Shown: piece by piece, positions 11,080 through 24,702 of the stretch | How positions within the stretch are numbered: position 1 is the first letter of the stretch | How the letters are laid out: every line of letters starts with the position of its first letter | Assembly: GCA_964057225.1 (NCBI GenBank) | Contig: OZ059898.1 | Location: 10,354,001 to 10,418,000, forward strand | Direction of reading: 5' to 3' | From: Auanema rhodensis | Lineage: Eukaryota > Nematoda > Chromadorea > Rhabditida > Rhabditidae | Length of the DNA: 64,000 nucleotides | Notes under the pieces: generated by a model | Seen by the model: the letters and a program-made list of their open reading frames with translations, nothing else | Told to the model about the DNA's origin: nothing | Database searches by the model: none | Program-made: the position numbers and the translations under genes

Positions 11080-11150
11080 TGCATCGGCCGGGAATCTAAC
11101 CCGGGTCGCCCGCGTGGCAGGCGAGCATTCTACCACTGAACCACCGATGC
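11080..11150 (-). tRNA. tRNA-Gly-GCC: tRNA-Gly(GCC), copy 4, C56A variant, probably impaired
   Basis: This is the first member of the variant class. T-loop C56 is A (the + strand reads AATCTAACC). C56 makes the G19-C56 elbow pair and is a key base of the B box, which becomes GGTTAGATTCC. Known tRNA biology predicts weak TFIIIC binding and poor folding. The stem pairings are intact. Variant copies share the 3' flank TGATATATTTTT. Confidence 0.85.
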
Positions 11151-11712
11151 TTCGAAAATGTTAGATTGTTTCCGAAAAATTATGAAAAGTCAAGTTCTAC
11201 TGATTTGAAGAGAATTGTAAGTTTTAGAAAATAATTAAAAATTAGTTCTCTCTACTATTAACTGATTGTCGGCTAAAATATGGTAACAGTTTTTATAAAA
11301 AGTTTCCATGATTAGGATTAAACAAAAAAAAGAATTAAAGAGAAACACTTTTTGTTTACTTATTTGATTATAATACTTGAAATTCCAAAAACAGTAGAAT
11401 AAAATTGAGAAAGCGACAAAAACAGTTGAACGATTTGAAGAGAATTGTAAGTTTTAGAAAAGAATTAAAGTTCAGCTCTCTCTACTATTAACTGAATGTC
11501 GGCTAAAATATAGTAACAGTTTTTATTAAAAGTTTCCATGATTAAGATTAAACAAAGAAAAAAAATCAAAGAGAAGCACTTCTTGTTTACTAATTTGATT
11601 ATAACACTTGAAAATCCAACAAAAGTAAAATAAAACTGTGAAAGCGGGTAAAACTGTTGAACTAAAACAGTCTTTATAAAATATAAATGATATTTTTTTA
11701 TAAAAGTGAAGT

Positions 11713-11783
11713 TGCATCGGCCGGGAATCGAACCCGGGTCGCCCGCGTGGCAGGCGAGCATTCTACCACTGAACCACCGATGC
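11713..11783 (-). tRNA. tRNA-Gly-GCC: tRNA-Gly(GCC), copy 5, intact
   Basis: Intact sequence 633 bp from copy 4. The long 2.9-kb tRNA-free run of about twelve monomers follows. Confidence 0.97.
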
Positions 11784-14652
11784 TTCTAAAATGTTAGATT
11801 GTTTCCGAAAAATTATGAAAAGTCAAGTTCTACTGATTTAAAGAGAATTGTAAGTTTTTGAAAATAATTAAAAATTAGTTCTCTCTACTATTAACTGATT
11901 GTCGGCTAAAATATGGTAACAGTTTTTATAAAAAATTTCCATGATTAGGATTAAACAAAGAAAAAAAATCAAAGAGAAACACTTCTTGTTTACTTACTTG
12001 ATTATACTACTTGAAATTCCAACAAAAGTAAAGTAAAACTGTTAAAGCGAGTAAAACTGTTGAACGATTTGAAGACAATTGTAAGTTTTAGAAAAGAATT
12101 AAAGTTCAGCTATCTCTACTATTAACTGATTATCGGCTAAAATAAGGTAACAGTTTTTATTGAAAGTTTCCATGATTAAGATTAAACAAAGAAAAAAAAT
12201 CAAAGAGAAACACTTCTTGTTTACTTACTTGATTATACTACTTGAAATTCCAACAAAAGTAAAGTAAAACTGTTAAAGCGAGTAAAACTGTTGAACGATT
12301 TGAAGACAATTGTAAGTTTTAGAAAAGAATTAAAGTTCAGCTATCTCTACTATTAACTGATTATCGGCTAAAATAAGGTAACAGTTTTTATTGAAAGTTT
12401 CCATGATTAAGATTAAACAAAGAAAAAAAATCAAAGAGAAACACTTCTTGTTTACTTACTTGATTATACTACTTGAAATTCCAACAAAAGTAAAGTAAAA
12501 CTGTTAAAGCGAGTAAAACTGTTGAACGATTTGAAGACAATTGTAAGTTTTAGAAAAGAATTAAAGTTCAGCTATCTCTACTATTAACTGATTATCGGCT
12601 AAAATAAGGTAACAGTTTTTATTGAAAGTTTCCATGATTAAGATTAAACAAAAAAAAAATCAAAGAGAAACACTTCTTGTTTACTTACTTGATTATACTA
12701 CTTGAAATTCCAACAAAAGTAAAGTAAAACTGTTAAAGCGAGTAAAACTGTTGAACGATTTGAAGACAATTGTAAGTTTTAGAAAAGAATTAAAGTTCAG
12801 CTATCTCTACTATTAACTGATTGTCGGCTAAAATATGGTAACAGTTTTTATGAAAAATTTCCATGATTAGGATTAAACAAAGAAAAAAATCAAAGAGAAA
12901 CACTTCTTGTTTACTTACTTGATTATACTACTTGAAATTCCAACAAAAGTAAAGTAAAACTGTTAAAGCGAGTAAAACTGTTGAACGATTTGAAGACAAT
13001 TGTAAGTTTTAGAAAAGAATTAAAGTTCAGCTATCTCTACTATTAACTGATTATCGGCTAAAATATAGTAACAGTTTTTATTAAAAGTTTCCATGATTAA
13101 GATTAAACAAAGAAAAAAAATCAAAGAGAAACACTTCTTGTTTACTAATTTGATTATAACACTTGAAAATCCAACAAAAGTAAAATAAAACTGTGAAAGC
13201 GGGTAAAACTGTTGAACGATTTGAAGACAATTGTAAGTTTTAGAAAAGAATTAAAGTTCAGCTATCTCTACTATTAACTGATTATCGGCTAAAATAAGGT
13301 AACAGTTTTTATTGAAAGTTTCCATGATTAAGATTAAACAAAGAAAAAAAATCAAAGAGAAACACTTCTTGTTTACTTACTTGATTATACTACTTGAAAT
13401 TCCAACAAAAGTAAAGTAAAACTGTTAAAGCGAGTAAAACTGTTGAACGATTTGAAGACAATTGTAAGTTTTAGAAAAGAATTAAAGTTCAGCTATCTCT
13501 ACTATTAACTGATTATCGGCTAAAATAAGGTAACAGTTTTTATTGAAAGTTTCCATGATTAAGATTAAACAAAAAAAAAAATCAAAGAGAAACACTTCTT
13601 GTTTACTTACTTGATTATACTATTTGAAATTCCAACAAAAGTAAAGTAAAACTGTTAAAGCGAGTAAAACTGTTGAACGATTTGAAGACAATTGTAAGTT
13701 TTAGAAAAGAATTAAAGTTCAGCTATCTCTACTATTAACTGATTGTCGGCTAAAATATGGTAACAGTTTTTATGAAAAATTTCCATGATTAGGATTAAAC
13801 AAAGAAAAAAAATCAAAGAGAAACACTTCTTGTTTACTTACTTGATTATACTACTTGAAATTCCAACAAAAGTAAAGTAAAACTGTTAAAGCGAGTAAAA
13901 CTGTTGAACGATTTGAAGACAATTGTAAGTTTTAGAAAAGAATTAAAGTTCAGCTATCTCTACTATTAACTGATTATCGGCTAAAATAAGGTAACAGTTT
14001 TTATTGAAAGTTTCCATGATTAAGATTAAACAAAGAAAAAAAATCAAAGAGAAACACTTCTTGTTTACTTATTTGATTATAACACTTGAAATTCCAACAA
14101 AAGTAAAGTAAAACGGTTAAAGCGAGTAAAACTGTTGAACGATTTGAAGACAATTGTAAGTTGAAGAAAAAAATTAAAGTTCAGCTATCTCTACTATTAA
14201 CTGATTATCGGCTAAAATAAGGTAACAGTTTTTATTGAAAGTTTCCATGATTAAGATTAAACAAAGAAAAAAAATCAAAGAGAAACACTTCTTGTTTACT
14301 TATTTGATTATAACACTTGAAATTCCAACAAAAGTAAAGTAAAACGGTTAAAGCGAGTAAAACTGTTGAACGATTTGAAGACAATTGTAAGTTGAAGAAA
14401 AAAATTAAAGTTTAGCTCTCTCTACTATTAACTGAATGTCGGCTGAAATAAGGTAACAGTTTTTATTAAAAGTTTCCATGATTAAGATTAAACAAAGAAA
14501 AAAAATCAAAGAGAAACATTTCTTGTTTACTAATTTGATTATAACACTTGAAAATCCAACAAAAGTAAAATAAAACTGTGAAAGCGGGTAAAACTGTTGA
14601 ACTAAAACAGTCTTTATAAAATATAAATGATATATTTTTATAAAAGTGAAGT
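11784..14652. repeat. tRNA-free run of about twelve monomers
   Basis: This is the second longest cassette-free part of the array. Several adjacent monomers are nearly identical (for example those starting near 12063, 12295 and 12527), indicating recent single-monomer amplification. I see no gene. Confidence 0.85.
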
Positions 14653-14723
14653 TGCATCGGCCGGGAATCTAACCCGGGTCGCCCGCGTGGCAGGCGAGCA
14701 TTCTACCACTAAACCACCGATGC
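14653..14723 (-). tRNA. tRNA-Gly-GCC: tRNA-Gly(GCC), copy 6, C56A plus C13T
   Basis: Carries C56A and a private C13T in the D stem, turning C13-G22 into a U.G pair. It opens the first 3,287-bp higher-order unit. Confidence 0.83.
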
Positions 14724-15287
14724 TTCGAAAATGTTAGATTGTTTCCGAAAAATTATGAAAAGTCAAGTTCTACTGATTTGAAGAGAATTGTAAGTTTTAG
14801 AAAATAATTAAAAATTAGTTCTCTCTACTATTAACTGATTGTCGGCTAAAATATGGTAACAGTTTTTATAAAAAGTTTCCATGATTAGGATTAAACAAAA
14901 AAAAGAATTAAAGAGAAACACTTTTTGTTTACTTATTTGATTATAATACTTGAAATTCCAAAAACAGTAGAATAAAATTGAGAAAGCGACAAAAACAGTT
15001 GAACGATTTGAAGAGAATTGTAAGTTTTAGAAAAGAATTAAAGTTCAGCTCTCTCTACTATTAACTGAATGTCGGCTAAAATATAGTAACAGTTTTTATA
15101 AAAAGTTTCCATGATTAAGATTAAACAAAGAAAAAAAAAATCAAAGAGAAACACTTCTTGTTTACTAATTTGATTATAACACTTGAAAATCCAACAAAAG
15201 TAAAATAAAACTGTGAAAGCGGGTAAAACTGTTGAACTAAAACAGTCTTTATAAAATATAAATGATATTTTTTTATAAAAGTGAAGT

Positions 15288-15358
15288 TGCATCGGCCGGG
15301 AATCGAACCCGGGTCGCCCGCGTGGCAGGCGAGCATTCTACCACTGAACCACCGATGC
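15288..15358 (-). tRNA. tRNA-Gly-GCC: tRNA-Gly(GCC), copy 7, intact
   Basis: Intact; middle member of a variant-intact-variant triplet spaced 635 and 634 bp. Confidence 0.97.
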
Positions 15359-15921
15359 TTCTAAAATGTTAGATTGTTTCCGAAAAATTATGAAAAGTCA
15401 AGTTCTACTGATTTGAAGAGAATTGTAAGTTTTTGAAAATAATTAAAAATTAGTTCTCTCTACTATTAACTGATTGTCGGCTAAAATATGGTAACAGTTT
15501 TCATAAAAAATTTCCATGATTAGGATTAAACAAAAAAAAGAATTAAAGAGAAACACTTTTTGTTTACTTATTTGATTATAATACTTGAAATTCCAAAAAC
15601 AGTAGAATAAAATTGAGAAAGCGACAAAAACAGTTGAACGATTTGAAGAGAATTGTAAGTTTTAGAAAAGAATTAAAGTTCAGCTCTCTCTACTATTAAC
15701 TGAATGTCGGCTAAAATATAGTAACAGTTTTTATAAAAAGTTTCCATGATTAAGATTAAACAAAGAAAAAAAAATCAAAGAGAAACACTTCTTGTTTACT
15801 AATTTGATTATAACACTTGAAAATCCAACAAAAGTAAAATAAAACTGTGAAAGCGGGTAAAACTGTTGAACTAAAACAGTCTTTATAAAATATAAATGAT
15901 ATATTTTCATAAAAGTGAAGT

Positions 15922-15992
15922 TGCATCGGCCGGGAATCTAACCCGGGTCGCCCGCGTGGCAGGCGAGCATTCTACCACTGAACCACCGATGC
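15922..15992 (-). tRNA. tRNA-Gly-GCC: tRNA-Gly(GCC), copy 8, C56A variant
   Basis: Third member of the triplet. The 3' flank has a private change (TTTTCATAAAAG), but the terminator T4 is kept. Confidence 0.85.
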
Positions 15993-17939
15993 TTCTAAAA
16001 TGTTAGATTGTTTCCGAAAAATTATGAAAAGTCAAGTTCTACTGATTTGAAGAGAATTGTAAGTTTTTGAAAATAATTAAAAATTAGTTCTCTCTACTAT
16101 TAACTGATTGTCGGCTAAAATATGGTAACAGTTTTTATAAAAAATTTCCATGATTAGGATTAAACAAAGAAAAAAAATCAAAGAGAAACACTTCTTGTTT
16201 ACTTACTTGATTATACTACTTGAAATTCCAACAAAAGTAAAGTAAAACTGTTAAAGCGAGTAAAACTGTTGAACGATTTGAAGACAATTGTAAGTTTTAG
16301 AAAAGAATTAAAGTTCAGCTATCTCTACTATTAACTGATTATCGGCTAAAATATAGTAACAGTTTTTATTAAAAGTTTCCATGATTAAGATTAAACAAAG
16401 AAAAAAAATCAAAGAGAAACACTTCTTGTTTACTAATTTGATTATAACACTTGAAAATCCAACAAAAGTAAAATAAAACTGTGAAAGCGGGTAAAACTGT
16501 TGAACGATTTGAAGACAATTGTATGTTTTAGAAAAGAATTAAAGTTCAGCTATCTCTACTATTAACTGATTATCGGCTAAAATAAGGTAACAGTTTTTAT
16601 TGAAAGTTTTCATGATTAAGATTAAACAAAGAAAAAAAATCAAAGAGAAACACTTCTTGTTTACTTACTTGATTATACTACTTGAAATTCCAACAAAAGT
16701 AAAGTAAAACTGTTAAAGCGAGTAAAACTGTTGAACGATTTGAAGACAATTGTAAGTTTTAGAAAAGAATTAAAGTTCAGCTATCTCTACTATTAACTGA
16801 TTATCGGCTAAAATAAGGTAACAGTTTTTATTGAAAGTTTCCATGATTAAGATTAAACAAAAAAAAAATCAAAGAGAAACACTTCTTGTTTACTTACTTG
16901 ATTATACTACTTGAAATTCCAACAAAAGTAAAGTAAAACTGTTAAAGCGAGTAAAACTGTTGAACGATTTGAAGACAATTGTAAGTTTTAGAAAAGAATT
17001 AAAGTTCAGCTATCTCTACTATTAACTGATTGTCGGCTAAAATATGGTAACAGTTTTTATGAAAAATTTCCATGATTAGGATTAAACAAAGAAAAAAAAT
17101 CAAAGAGAAACACTTCTTGTTTACTTACTTGATTATACTACTTGAAATTCCAACAAAAGTAAAGTAAAACTGTTAAAGCGAGTAAAACTGTTGAACGATT
17201 TGAAGACAATTGTAAGTTTTAGAAAAGAATTAAAGTTCAGCTATCTCTACTATTAACTGATTATCGGCTAAAATAAGGTAACAGTTTTTATTGAAAGTTT
17301 CCATGATTAAGATTAAACAAAGAAAAAAAATCAAAGAGAAACACTTCTTGTTTACTTATTTGATTATAACACTTGAAATTCCAACAAAAGTAAAGTAAAA
17401 CGGTTAAAGCGAGTAAAACTGTTGAACGATTTGAAGACAATTGTAAGTTGAAGAAAAAAATTAAAGTTCAGCTATCTCTACTATTAACTGATTATCGGCT
17501 AAAATAAGGTAACAGTTTTTATTGAAAGTTTCCATGATTAAGATTAAACAAAGAAAAAAAATCAAAGAGAAACACTTCTTGTTTACTTATTTGATTATAA
17601 CACTTGAAATTCCAACAAAAGTAAAGTAAAACGGTTAAAGCGAGTAAAACTGTTGAACGATTTGAAGACAATTGTAAGTTGAAGAAAAAAATTAAAGTTT
17701 AGCTCTCTCTACTATTAACTGAATGTCGGCTGAAATAAGGTAACAGTTTTTATTAAAAGTTTCCATGATTAAGATTAAACAAAGAAAAAAAATCAAAGAG
17801 AAACATTTCTTGTTTACTAATTTGATTATAACACTTGAAAATCCAACAAAAGTAAAATAAAACTGTGAAAGCGGGTAAAACTGTTGAACTAAAACAGTCT
17901 TTATAAAATATAAATGATATATTTTTATAAAAGTGAAGT

Positions 17940-18010
17940 TGCATCGGCCGGGAATCTAACCCGGGTCGCCCGCGTGGCAGGCGAGCATTCTACCACTGAA
18001 CCACCGATGC
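17940..18010 (-). tRNA. tRNA-Gly-GCC: tRNA-Gly(GCC), copy 9, C56A variant
   Basis: Counterpart of copy 6 one 3,287-bp unit later, without C13T, so that base change arose or was lost after duplication. Confidence 0.85.
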
Positions 18011-18574
18011 TTCGAAAATGTTAGATTGTTTCCGAAAAATTATGAAAAGTCAAGTTCTACTGATTTGAAGAGATTTGTAAGTTTTAGAAAATAATTAAAA
18101 ATTAGTTCTCTCTACTATTAACTGATTGTCGGCTAAAATATGGTAACAGTTTTTATAAAAAGTTTCCATGATTAGGATTAAACAAAAAAAAGAATTAAAG
18201 AGAAACACTTTTTGTTTACTTATTTGATTATAATACTTGAAATTCCAAAAACAGTAGAATAAAATTGAGAAAGCGACAAAAACAGTTGAACGATTTGAAG
18301 AGAATTGTAAGTTTTAGAAAAGAATTAAAGTTCAGCTCTCTCTACTATTAACTGAATGTCGGCTAAAATATAGTAACAGTTTTTATAAAAAGTTTCCATG
18401 ATTAAGATTAAACAAAGAAAAAAAAAATCAAAGAGAAACACTTCTTGTTTACTAATTTGATTATAACACTTGAAAATCCAACAAAAGTAAAATAAAACTG
18501 TGAAAGCGGGTAAAACTGTTGAACTAAAACAGTCTTTATAAAATATAAATGATATTTTTTTATAAAAGTGAAGT

Positions 18575-18645
18575 TGCATCGGCCGGGAATCGAACCCGGG
18601 TCGCCCGCGTGGCAGGCGAGCATTCTACCACTGAACCACCGATGC
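18575..18645 (-). tRNA. tRNA-Gly-GCC: tRNA-Gly(GCC), copy 10, intact
   Basis: Intact; counterpart of copy 7 at +3,287. Confidence 0.97.
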
Positions 18646-19208
18646 TTCTAAAATGTTAGATTGTTTCCGAAAAATTATGAAAAGTCAAGTTCTACTGATT
18701 TGAAGAGAATTGTAAGTTTTTGAAAATAATTAAAAATTAGTTCTCTCTACTATTAACTGATTGTCGGCTAAAATATGGTAACAGTTTTCATAAAAAATTT
18801 CCATGATTAGGATTAAACAAAAAAAAGAATTAAAGAGAAACACTTTTTGTTTACTTATTTGATTATAATACTTGAAATTCCAAAAACAGTAGAATAAAAT
18901 TGAGAAAGCGACAAAAACAGTTGAACGATTTGAAGAGAATTGTAAGTTTTAGAAAAGAATTAAAGTTCAGCTCTCTCTACTATTAACTGAATGTCGGCTA
19001 AAATATAGTAACAGTTTTTATAAAAAGTTTCCATGATTAAGATTAAACAAAGAAAAAAAAATCAAAGAGAAACACTTCTTGTTTACTAATTTGATTATAA
19101 CACTTGAAAATCCAACAAAAGTAAAATAAAACTGTGAAAGCGGGTAAAACTGTTGAACTAAAACAGTCTTTATAAAATATAAATGATATATTTTTATAAA
19201 AGTGAAGT

Positions 19209-19279
19209 TGCATCGGCCGGGAATCTAACCCGGGTCGCCCGCGTGGCAGGCGAGCATTCTACCACTGAACCACCGATGC
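19209..19279 (-). tRNA. tRNA-Gly-GCC: tRNA-Gly(GCC), copy 11, C56A variant
   Basis: Counterpart of copy 8 at +3,287. Confidence 0.85.
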
Positions 19280-21227
19280 TTCTAAAATGTTAGATTGTTT
19301 CCGAAAAATTATGAAAAGTCAAGTTCTACTGATTTGAAGAGAATTGTAAGTTTTTGAAAATAATTAAAAATTAGTTCTCTCTACTATTAACTGATTGTCG
19401 GCTAAAATATGGTAACAGTTTTTATAAAAAATTTCCATGATTAGGATTAAACAAAGAAAAAAAATCAAAGAGAAACACTTCTTGTTTACTTACTTGATTA
19501 TACTACTTGAAATTCCAACAAAAGTAAAGTAAAACTGTTAAAGCGAGTAAAACTGTTGAACGATTTGAAGACAATTGTAAGTTTTAGAAAAGAATTAAAG
19601 TTCAGCTATCTCTACTATTAACTGATTATCGGCTAAAATATAGTAACAGTTTTTATTAAAAGTTTCCATGATTAAGATTAAACAAAGAAAAAAAATCAAA
19701 GAGAAACACTTCTTGTTTACTAATTTGATTATAACACTTGAAAATCCAACAAAAGTAAAATAAAACTGTGAAAGCGGGTAAAACTGTTGAACGATTTGAA
19801 GACAATTGTATGTTTTAGAAAAGAATTAAAGTTCAGCTATCTCTACTATTAACTGATTATCGGCTAAAATAAGGTAACAGTTTTTATTGAAAGTTTCCAT
19901 GATTAAGATTAAACAAAGAAAAAAAATCAAAGAGAAACACTTCTTGTTTACTTACTTGATAATACTACTTGAAATTCCAACAAAAGTAAAGTAAAACTGT
20001 TAAAGCGAGTAAAACTGTTGAACGATTTGAAGACAATTGTAAGTTTTAGAAAAGAATTAAAGTTCAGCTATCTCTACTATTAACTGATTATCGGCTAAAA
20101 TAAGGTAACAGTTTTTATTGAAAGTTTCCATGATTAAGATTAAACAAAAAAAAAAATCAAAGAGAAACACTTCTTGTTTACTTACTTGATTATACTACTT
20201 GAAATTCCAACAAAAGTAAAGTAAAACTGTTAAAGCGAGTAAAACTGTTGAACGATTTGAAGACAATTGTAAGTTTTAGAAAAGAATTAAAGTTCAGCTA
20301 TCTCTACTATTAACTGATTGTCGGCTAAAATATGGTAACAGTTTTTATGAAAAATTTCCATGATTAGGATTAAACAAAGAAAAAAAATCAAAGAGAAACA
20401 CTTCTTGTTTACTTACTTGATTATACTACTTGAAATTCCAACAAAAGTAAAGTAAAACTGTTAAAGCGAGTAAAACTGTTGAACGATTTGAAGACAATTG
20501 TAAGTTTTAGAAAAGAATTAAAGTTCAGCTATCTCTACTATTAACTGATTATCGGCTAAAATAAGGTAACAGTTTTTATTGAAAGTTTCCATGATTAAGA
20601 TTAAACAAAGAAAAAAAATCAAAGAGAAACACTTCTTGTTTACTTATTTGATTATAACACTTGAAATTCCAACAAAAGTAAAGTAAAACGGTTAAAGCGA
20701 GTAAAACTGTTGAACGATTTGAAGACAATTGTAAGTTGAAGAAAAAAATTAAAGTTCAGCTATCTCTACTATTAACTGATTATCGGCTAAAATAAGGTAA
20801 CAGTTTTTATTGAAAGTTTCCATGATTAAGATTAAACAAAGAAAAAAAATCAAAGAGAAACACTTCTTGTTTACTTATTTGATTATAACACTTGAAATTC
20901 CAACAAAAGTAAAGTAAAACGGTTAAAGCGAGTAAAACTGTTGAACGATTTGAAGACAATTGTAAGTTGAAGAAAAAAATTAAAGTTTAGCTCTCTCTAC
21001 TATTAACTGAATGTCGGCTGAAATAAGGTAACAGTTTTTATTAAAAGTTTCCATGATTAAGATTAAACAAAGAAAAAAAATCAAAGAGAAACATTTCTTG
21101 TTTACTAATTTGATTATAACACTTGAAAATCCAACAAAAGTAAAATAAAACTGTGAAAGCGGGTAAAACTGTTGAACTAAAACAGTCTTTATAAAATATA
21201 AATGATATATTTTTATAAAAGTGAAGT

Positions 21228-21298
21228 TGCATCGGCCGGGAATCTAACCCGGGTCGCCCGCGTGGCAGGCGAGCATTCTACCACTGAACCACCGATGC
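21228..21298 (-). tRNA. tRNA-Gly-GCC: tRNA-Gly(GCC), copy 12, C56A variant
   Basis: Starts the third, expanded higher-order unit, 3,288 bp after copy 9. Confidence 0.85.
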
Positions 21299-21862
21299 TT
21301 CGAAAATGTTAGATTGTTTCCGAAAAATTATGAAAAGTCAAGTTCTACTGATTTGAAGAGAATTGTAAGTTTTAGAAAATAATTAAAAATTAGTTCTCTC
21401 TACTATTAACTGATTGTCGGCTAAAATATGGTAACAGTTTTTATAAAAAGTTTCCATGATTAGGATTAAACAAAAAAAAGAATTAAAGAGAAACACTTTT
21501 TGTTTACTTATTTGATTATAATACTTGAAATTCCAAAAACAGTAGAATAAAATTGAGAAAGCGACAAAAACAGTTGAACGATTTGAAGAGAATTGTAAGT
21601 TTTAGAAAAGAATTAAAGTTCAGCTCTCTCTACTATTAACTGAATGTCGGCTAAAATATAGTAACAGTTTTTATAAAAAGTTTCCATGATTAAGATTAAA
21701 CAAAGAAAAAAAAAATCAAAGAGAAACACTTCTTGTTTACTAATTTGATTATAACACTTGAAAATCCAAGAAAAGTAAAATAAAACTGTGAAAGCGGGTA
21801 AAACTGTTGAACTAAAACAGTCTTTATAAAATATAAATGATATTTTTTTATAAAAGTGAAGT

Positions 21863-21933
21863 TGCATCGGCCGGGAATCGAACCCGGGTCGCCCGCGTGG
21901 CAGGCGAGCATTCTACCACTGAACCACCGATGC
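21863..21933 (-). tRNA. tRNA-Gly-GCC: tRNA-Gly(GCC), copy 13, intact
   Basis: Intact; counterpart of copies 7 and 10. Confidence 0.97.
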
Positions 21934-22496
21934 TTCTAAAATGTTAGATTGTTTCCGAAAAATTATGAAAAGTCAAGTTCTACTGATTTGAAGAGAATTG
22001 TAAGTTTTTGAAAATAATTAAAAATTAGTTCTCTCTACTATTAACTGATTGTCGGCTAAAATATGGTAACAGTTTTTATAAAAAATTTCCATGATTAGGA
22101 TTAAACAAAAAAAAGAATTAAAGAGAAACACTTTTTGTTTACTTATTTGATTATAATACTTGAAATTCCAAAAACAGTAGAATAAAATTGAGAAAGCGAC
22201 AAAAACAGTTGAACGATTTGAAGAGAATTGTAAGTTTTAGAAAAGAATTAAAGTTCAGCTCTCTCTACTATTAACTGAATGTCGGCTAAAATATAGTAAC
22301 AGTTTTTATAAAAAGTTTCCATGATTAAGATTAAACAAAGAAAAAAAAATCAAAGAGAAACACTTCTTGTTTACTAATTTGATTATAACACTTGAAAATC
22401 CAACAAAAGTAAAATAAAACTGTGAAAGCGGGTAAAACTGTTGAACTAAAACAGTCTTTATAAAATATAAATGATATATTTTTATAAAAGTGAAGT

Positions 22497-22567
22497 TGCA
22501 TCGGCCGGGAATCTAACCCGGGTCGCCCGCGTGGCAGGCGAGCATTCTACCACTGAACCACCGATGC
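22497..22567 (-). tRNA. tRNA-Gly-GCC: tRNA-Gly(GCC), copy 14, C56A variant
   Basis: Third member of its triplet; unlike copies 8 and 11 it is followed 636 bp later by another tRNA. Confidence 0.85.
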
Positions 22568-23132
22568 TTCTAAAATGTTAGATTGTTTCCGAAAAATTAT
22601 GAAAAGTCAAGTTCTACTGATTTGAAGAGAATTGTAAGTTTTTGAAAATAATTAAAAATTAGTTCTCTCTACTATTAACTGATTGTCGGCTAAAATATGG
22701 TAACAGTTTTTATAAAAAATTTCCATGATTAGGATTAAACAAAGAAAAAAAATCAAAGAGAAACACTTCTTGTTTACTTACTTGATTATACTACTTGAAA
22801 TACGAAAAAAAGTAAAGAACAATTGAGAAAGCGACATAAACAGTTGAACGATTTGAAGAGAATTGTAAGTTTAAGAAAAGAACTAAAGTTTAGCTTTGTC
22901 TACTATTAACTGATTATCGGCTGAAATATGGTAATAGTTTTTTATTAAAAGTTTCCATGATTAAGATTAAACAAAGAAAAAAAAATCAAAGAGAAACACT
23001 TCTTGTTTACTAATTTGATTATAACACTTGAAAATCCAACAAAAGTAAAATAAAACCGTTAAAGCGAGTAAAACTGTTGAAATAAAACAGTTTTTATTAA
23101 ATATAAATGATATTTTTTTATAAAAATGAAGT

Positions 23133-23203
23133 TGCATCGGCCGGGAATCGAACCCGGGTCGCCCGCGTGGCAGGCGAGCATTCTACCACTGAACCACCGA
23201 TGC
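23133..23203 (-). tRNA. tRNA-Gly-GCC: tRNA-Gly(GCC), copy 15, intact, T5-terminator type
   Basis: Intact gene of a second flank type: the 3' flank reads TATAAAAATGAAG on the + strand, giving a T5 run as terminator, and the 5' side carries the GAAGAGATTTG word specific to this type. Confidence 0.97.
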
Positions 23204-23996
23204 TTCGAAAATGTTAGATTGTTTCCGAAAAATTATGAAAAGTCAAGTTCTACTGATTTGAAGAGATTTGTAAGTTTTAGAAAAGAATTAAAGTTCAGCT
23301 ATCTCTACTATTAACTGATTATCGGCCAAAATAAGGTAACAGTTTTTATTGAAAGTTTCCATGATTATGATTAAACAAAGAAAAAAATCAAAGAGAAACA
23401 CTTCTTGTTTACTTATTTGATTATAATACTTGAATTTCCAAAAACAGTAGAATAAAATAGAGAAAGCGACGAAAAAAGTTGAACGATTTGAAGAGAATTG
23501 TAAGTTTCAGAAAAGAATCAAAGTTCAGCTATCTCTACTATTAACTGATTATCGGCTGAAATAAGGTAACAGTTTTTATTGAAAGTTTCCATGACTATGA
23601 TTAAACAAAGAAAAAAAAATCAAAGAAAAACACTTCTTGTTTACTTATTTGATTATAACACTTGAAATTCCAACAAAAGTAAAGTAAAACTGTTAAAGCG
23701 AGTAAAACTGTTGAACGATTTGAAGACAATTGTAAGTTGAAGAAAAAAATTAAAGTTTAGCTCTCTCTACTATTAACTGAATGTCGGCTGAAATAAGGTA
23801 ACAGTTTTTATTAAAAGTTTCCATGATTAAGATTAAACAAAGAAAAAAAACAAAGAGAAACACTTCTTGTTTACTAATTTGATTATAACACTTGAAAATC
23901 CAACAAAAGTAAAATAAAACTGTTAAAGCGAGTAAAACTGTTGAAAAAAAACAGTTTTTATTAAATATAAATGATATTTTTTTATAAAAATGAAGT

Positions 23997-24067
23997 TGCA
24001 TCGGCCGGGAATCGAACCCGGGTCGCCCGCGTGGCAGGCGAGCATTCTACCACTGAACCACCGATGC
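23997..24067 (-). tRNA. tRNA-Gly-GCC: tRNA-Gly(GCC), copy 16, intact, T5 type
   Basis: Intact, 864 bp from copy 15 (three monomers plus a cassette). Confidence 0.97.
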
Positions 24068-24631
24068 TTCGAAAATGTTAGATTGTTTCCGAAAAATTAT
24101 GAAAAGTCAAGTTCTACTGATTTGAAGAGATTTGTAAGTTTTAGAAAAGAATTAAAGTTCAGCTATCTCTACTATTAACTGATTATCGGCTAAAATAAGG
24201 TAACAGTTTTTATTGAAAGTTTCCATGATTAAGATTAAACAAAGAAAAAAAATCAAAGAGAAACACTTCTTGTTTACTTATTTGATTATAACACTTGAAA
24301 TTCCAACAAAAGTAAAGTAAAACTGTTAAAGCGAGTAAAACTGTTGAACGATTTGAAGACAATTGTAAGTTTTAGAAAAGAATTAAAGTTCAGCTATCTC
24401 TACTATTAACTGATTATCGGCTAAAATAAGGTAACAGTTTTTATAAAAAGTTTCCATGATTAAGATTAAACAAAGAAAAAAAAATCAAAGAGAAACACTT
24501 CTTGTTTACTAATTTGATTATAACACTTGAAAATCCAACAAAAGTAAAATAAAACTGTGAAAGCGGGTAAAACTGTTGAACTAAAACAGTCTTTATAAAA
24601 TATAAATGATATATTTTTATAAAAGTGAAGT

Positions 24632-24702
24632 TGCATCGGCCGGGAATCTAACCCGGGTCGCCCGCGTGGCAGGCGAGCATTCTACCACTGAACCACCGAT
24701 GC
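24632..24702 (-). tRNA. tRNA-Gly-GCC: tRNA-Gly(GCC), copy 17, C56A variant
   Basis: Variant copy before the 2,019-bp interval that also follows copies 8 and 11. Confidence 0.85.

Larger units (their letters stand above)
14653..21227. repeat. Two copies of a ~3,287-bp higher-order repeat
   Basis: Each unit holds a variant-intact-variant tRNA triplet followed by a 2.02-kb tRNA-free spacer. tRNA starts 14653/15288/15922 map onto 17940/18575/19209, and a private word GTATGTTTTAG recurs at about 16522 and 19809. A third, internally expanded unit follows to 26650 with the same word near 25231. Confidence 0.9.

Noticed and set aside
23126..23314. Recurrent + strand frames of about 62 residues that run through the tRNA (and similar - strand frames of 63-117 residues)
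   Set aside because: They are translations of the tRNA gene and its AT-rich flank. They recur only because the cassette does, end in spacer, and show no domain. Such tRNA read-through peptides are a common annotation artefact.
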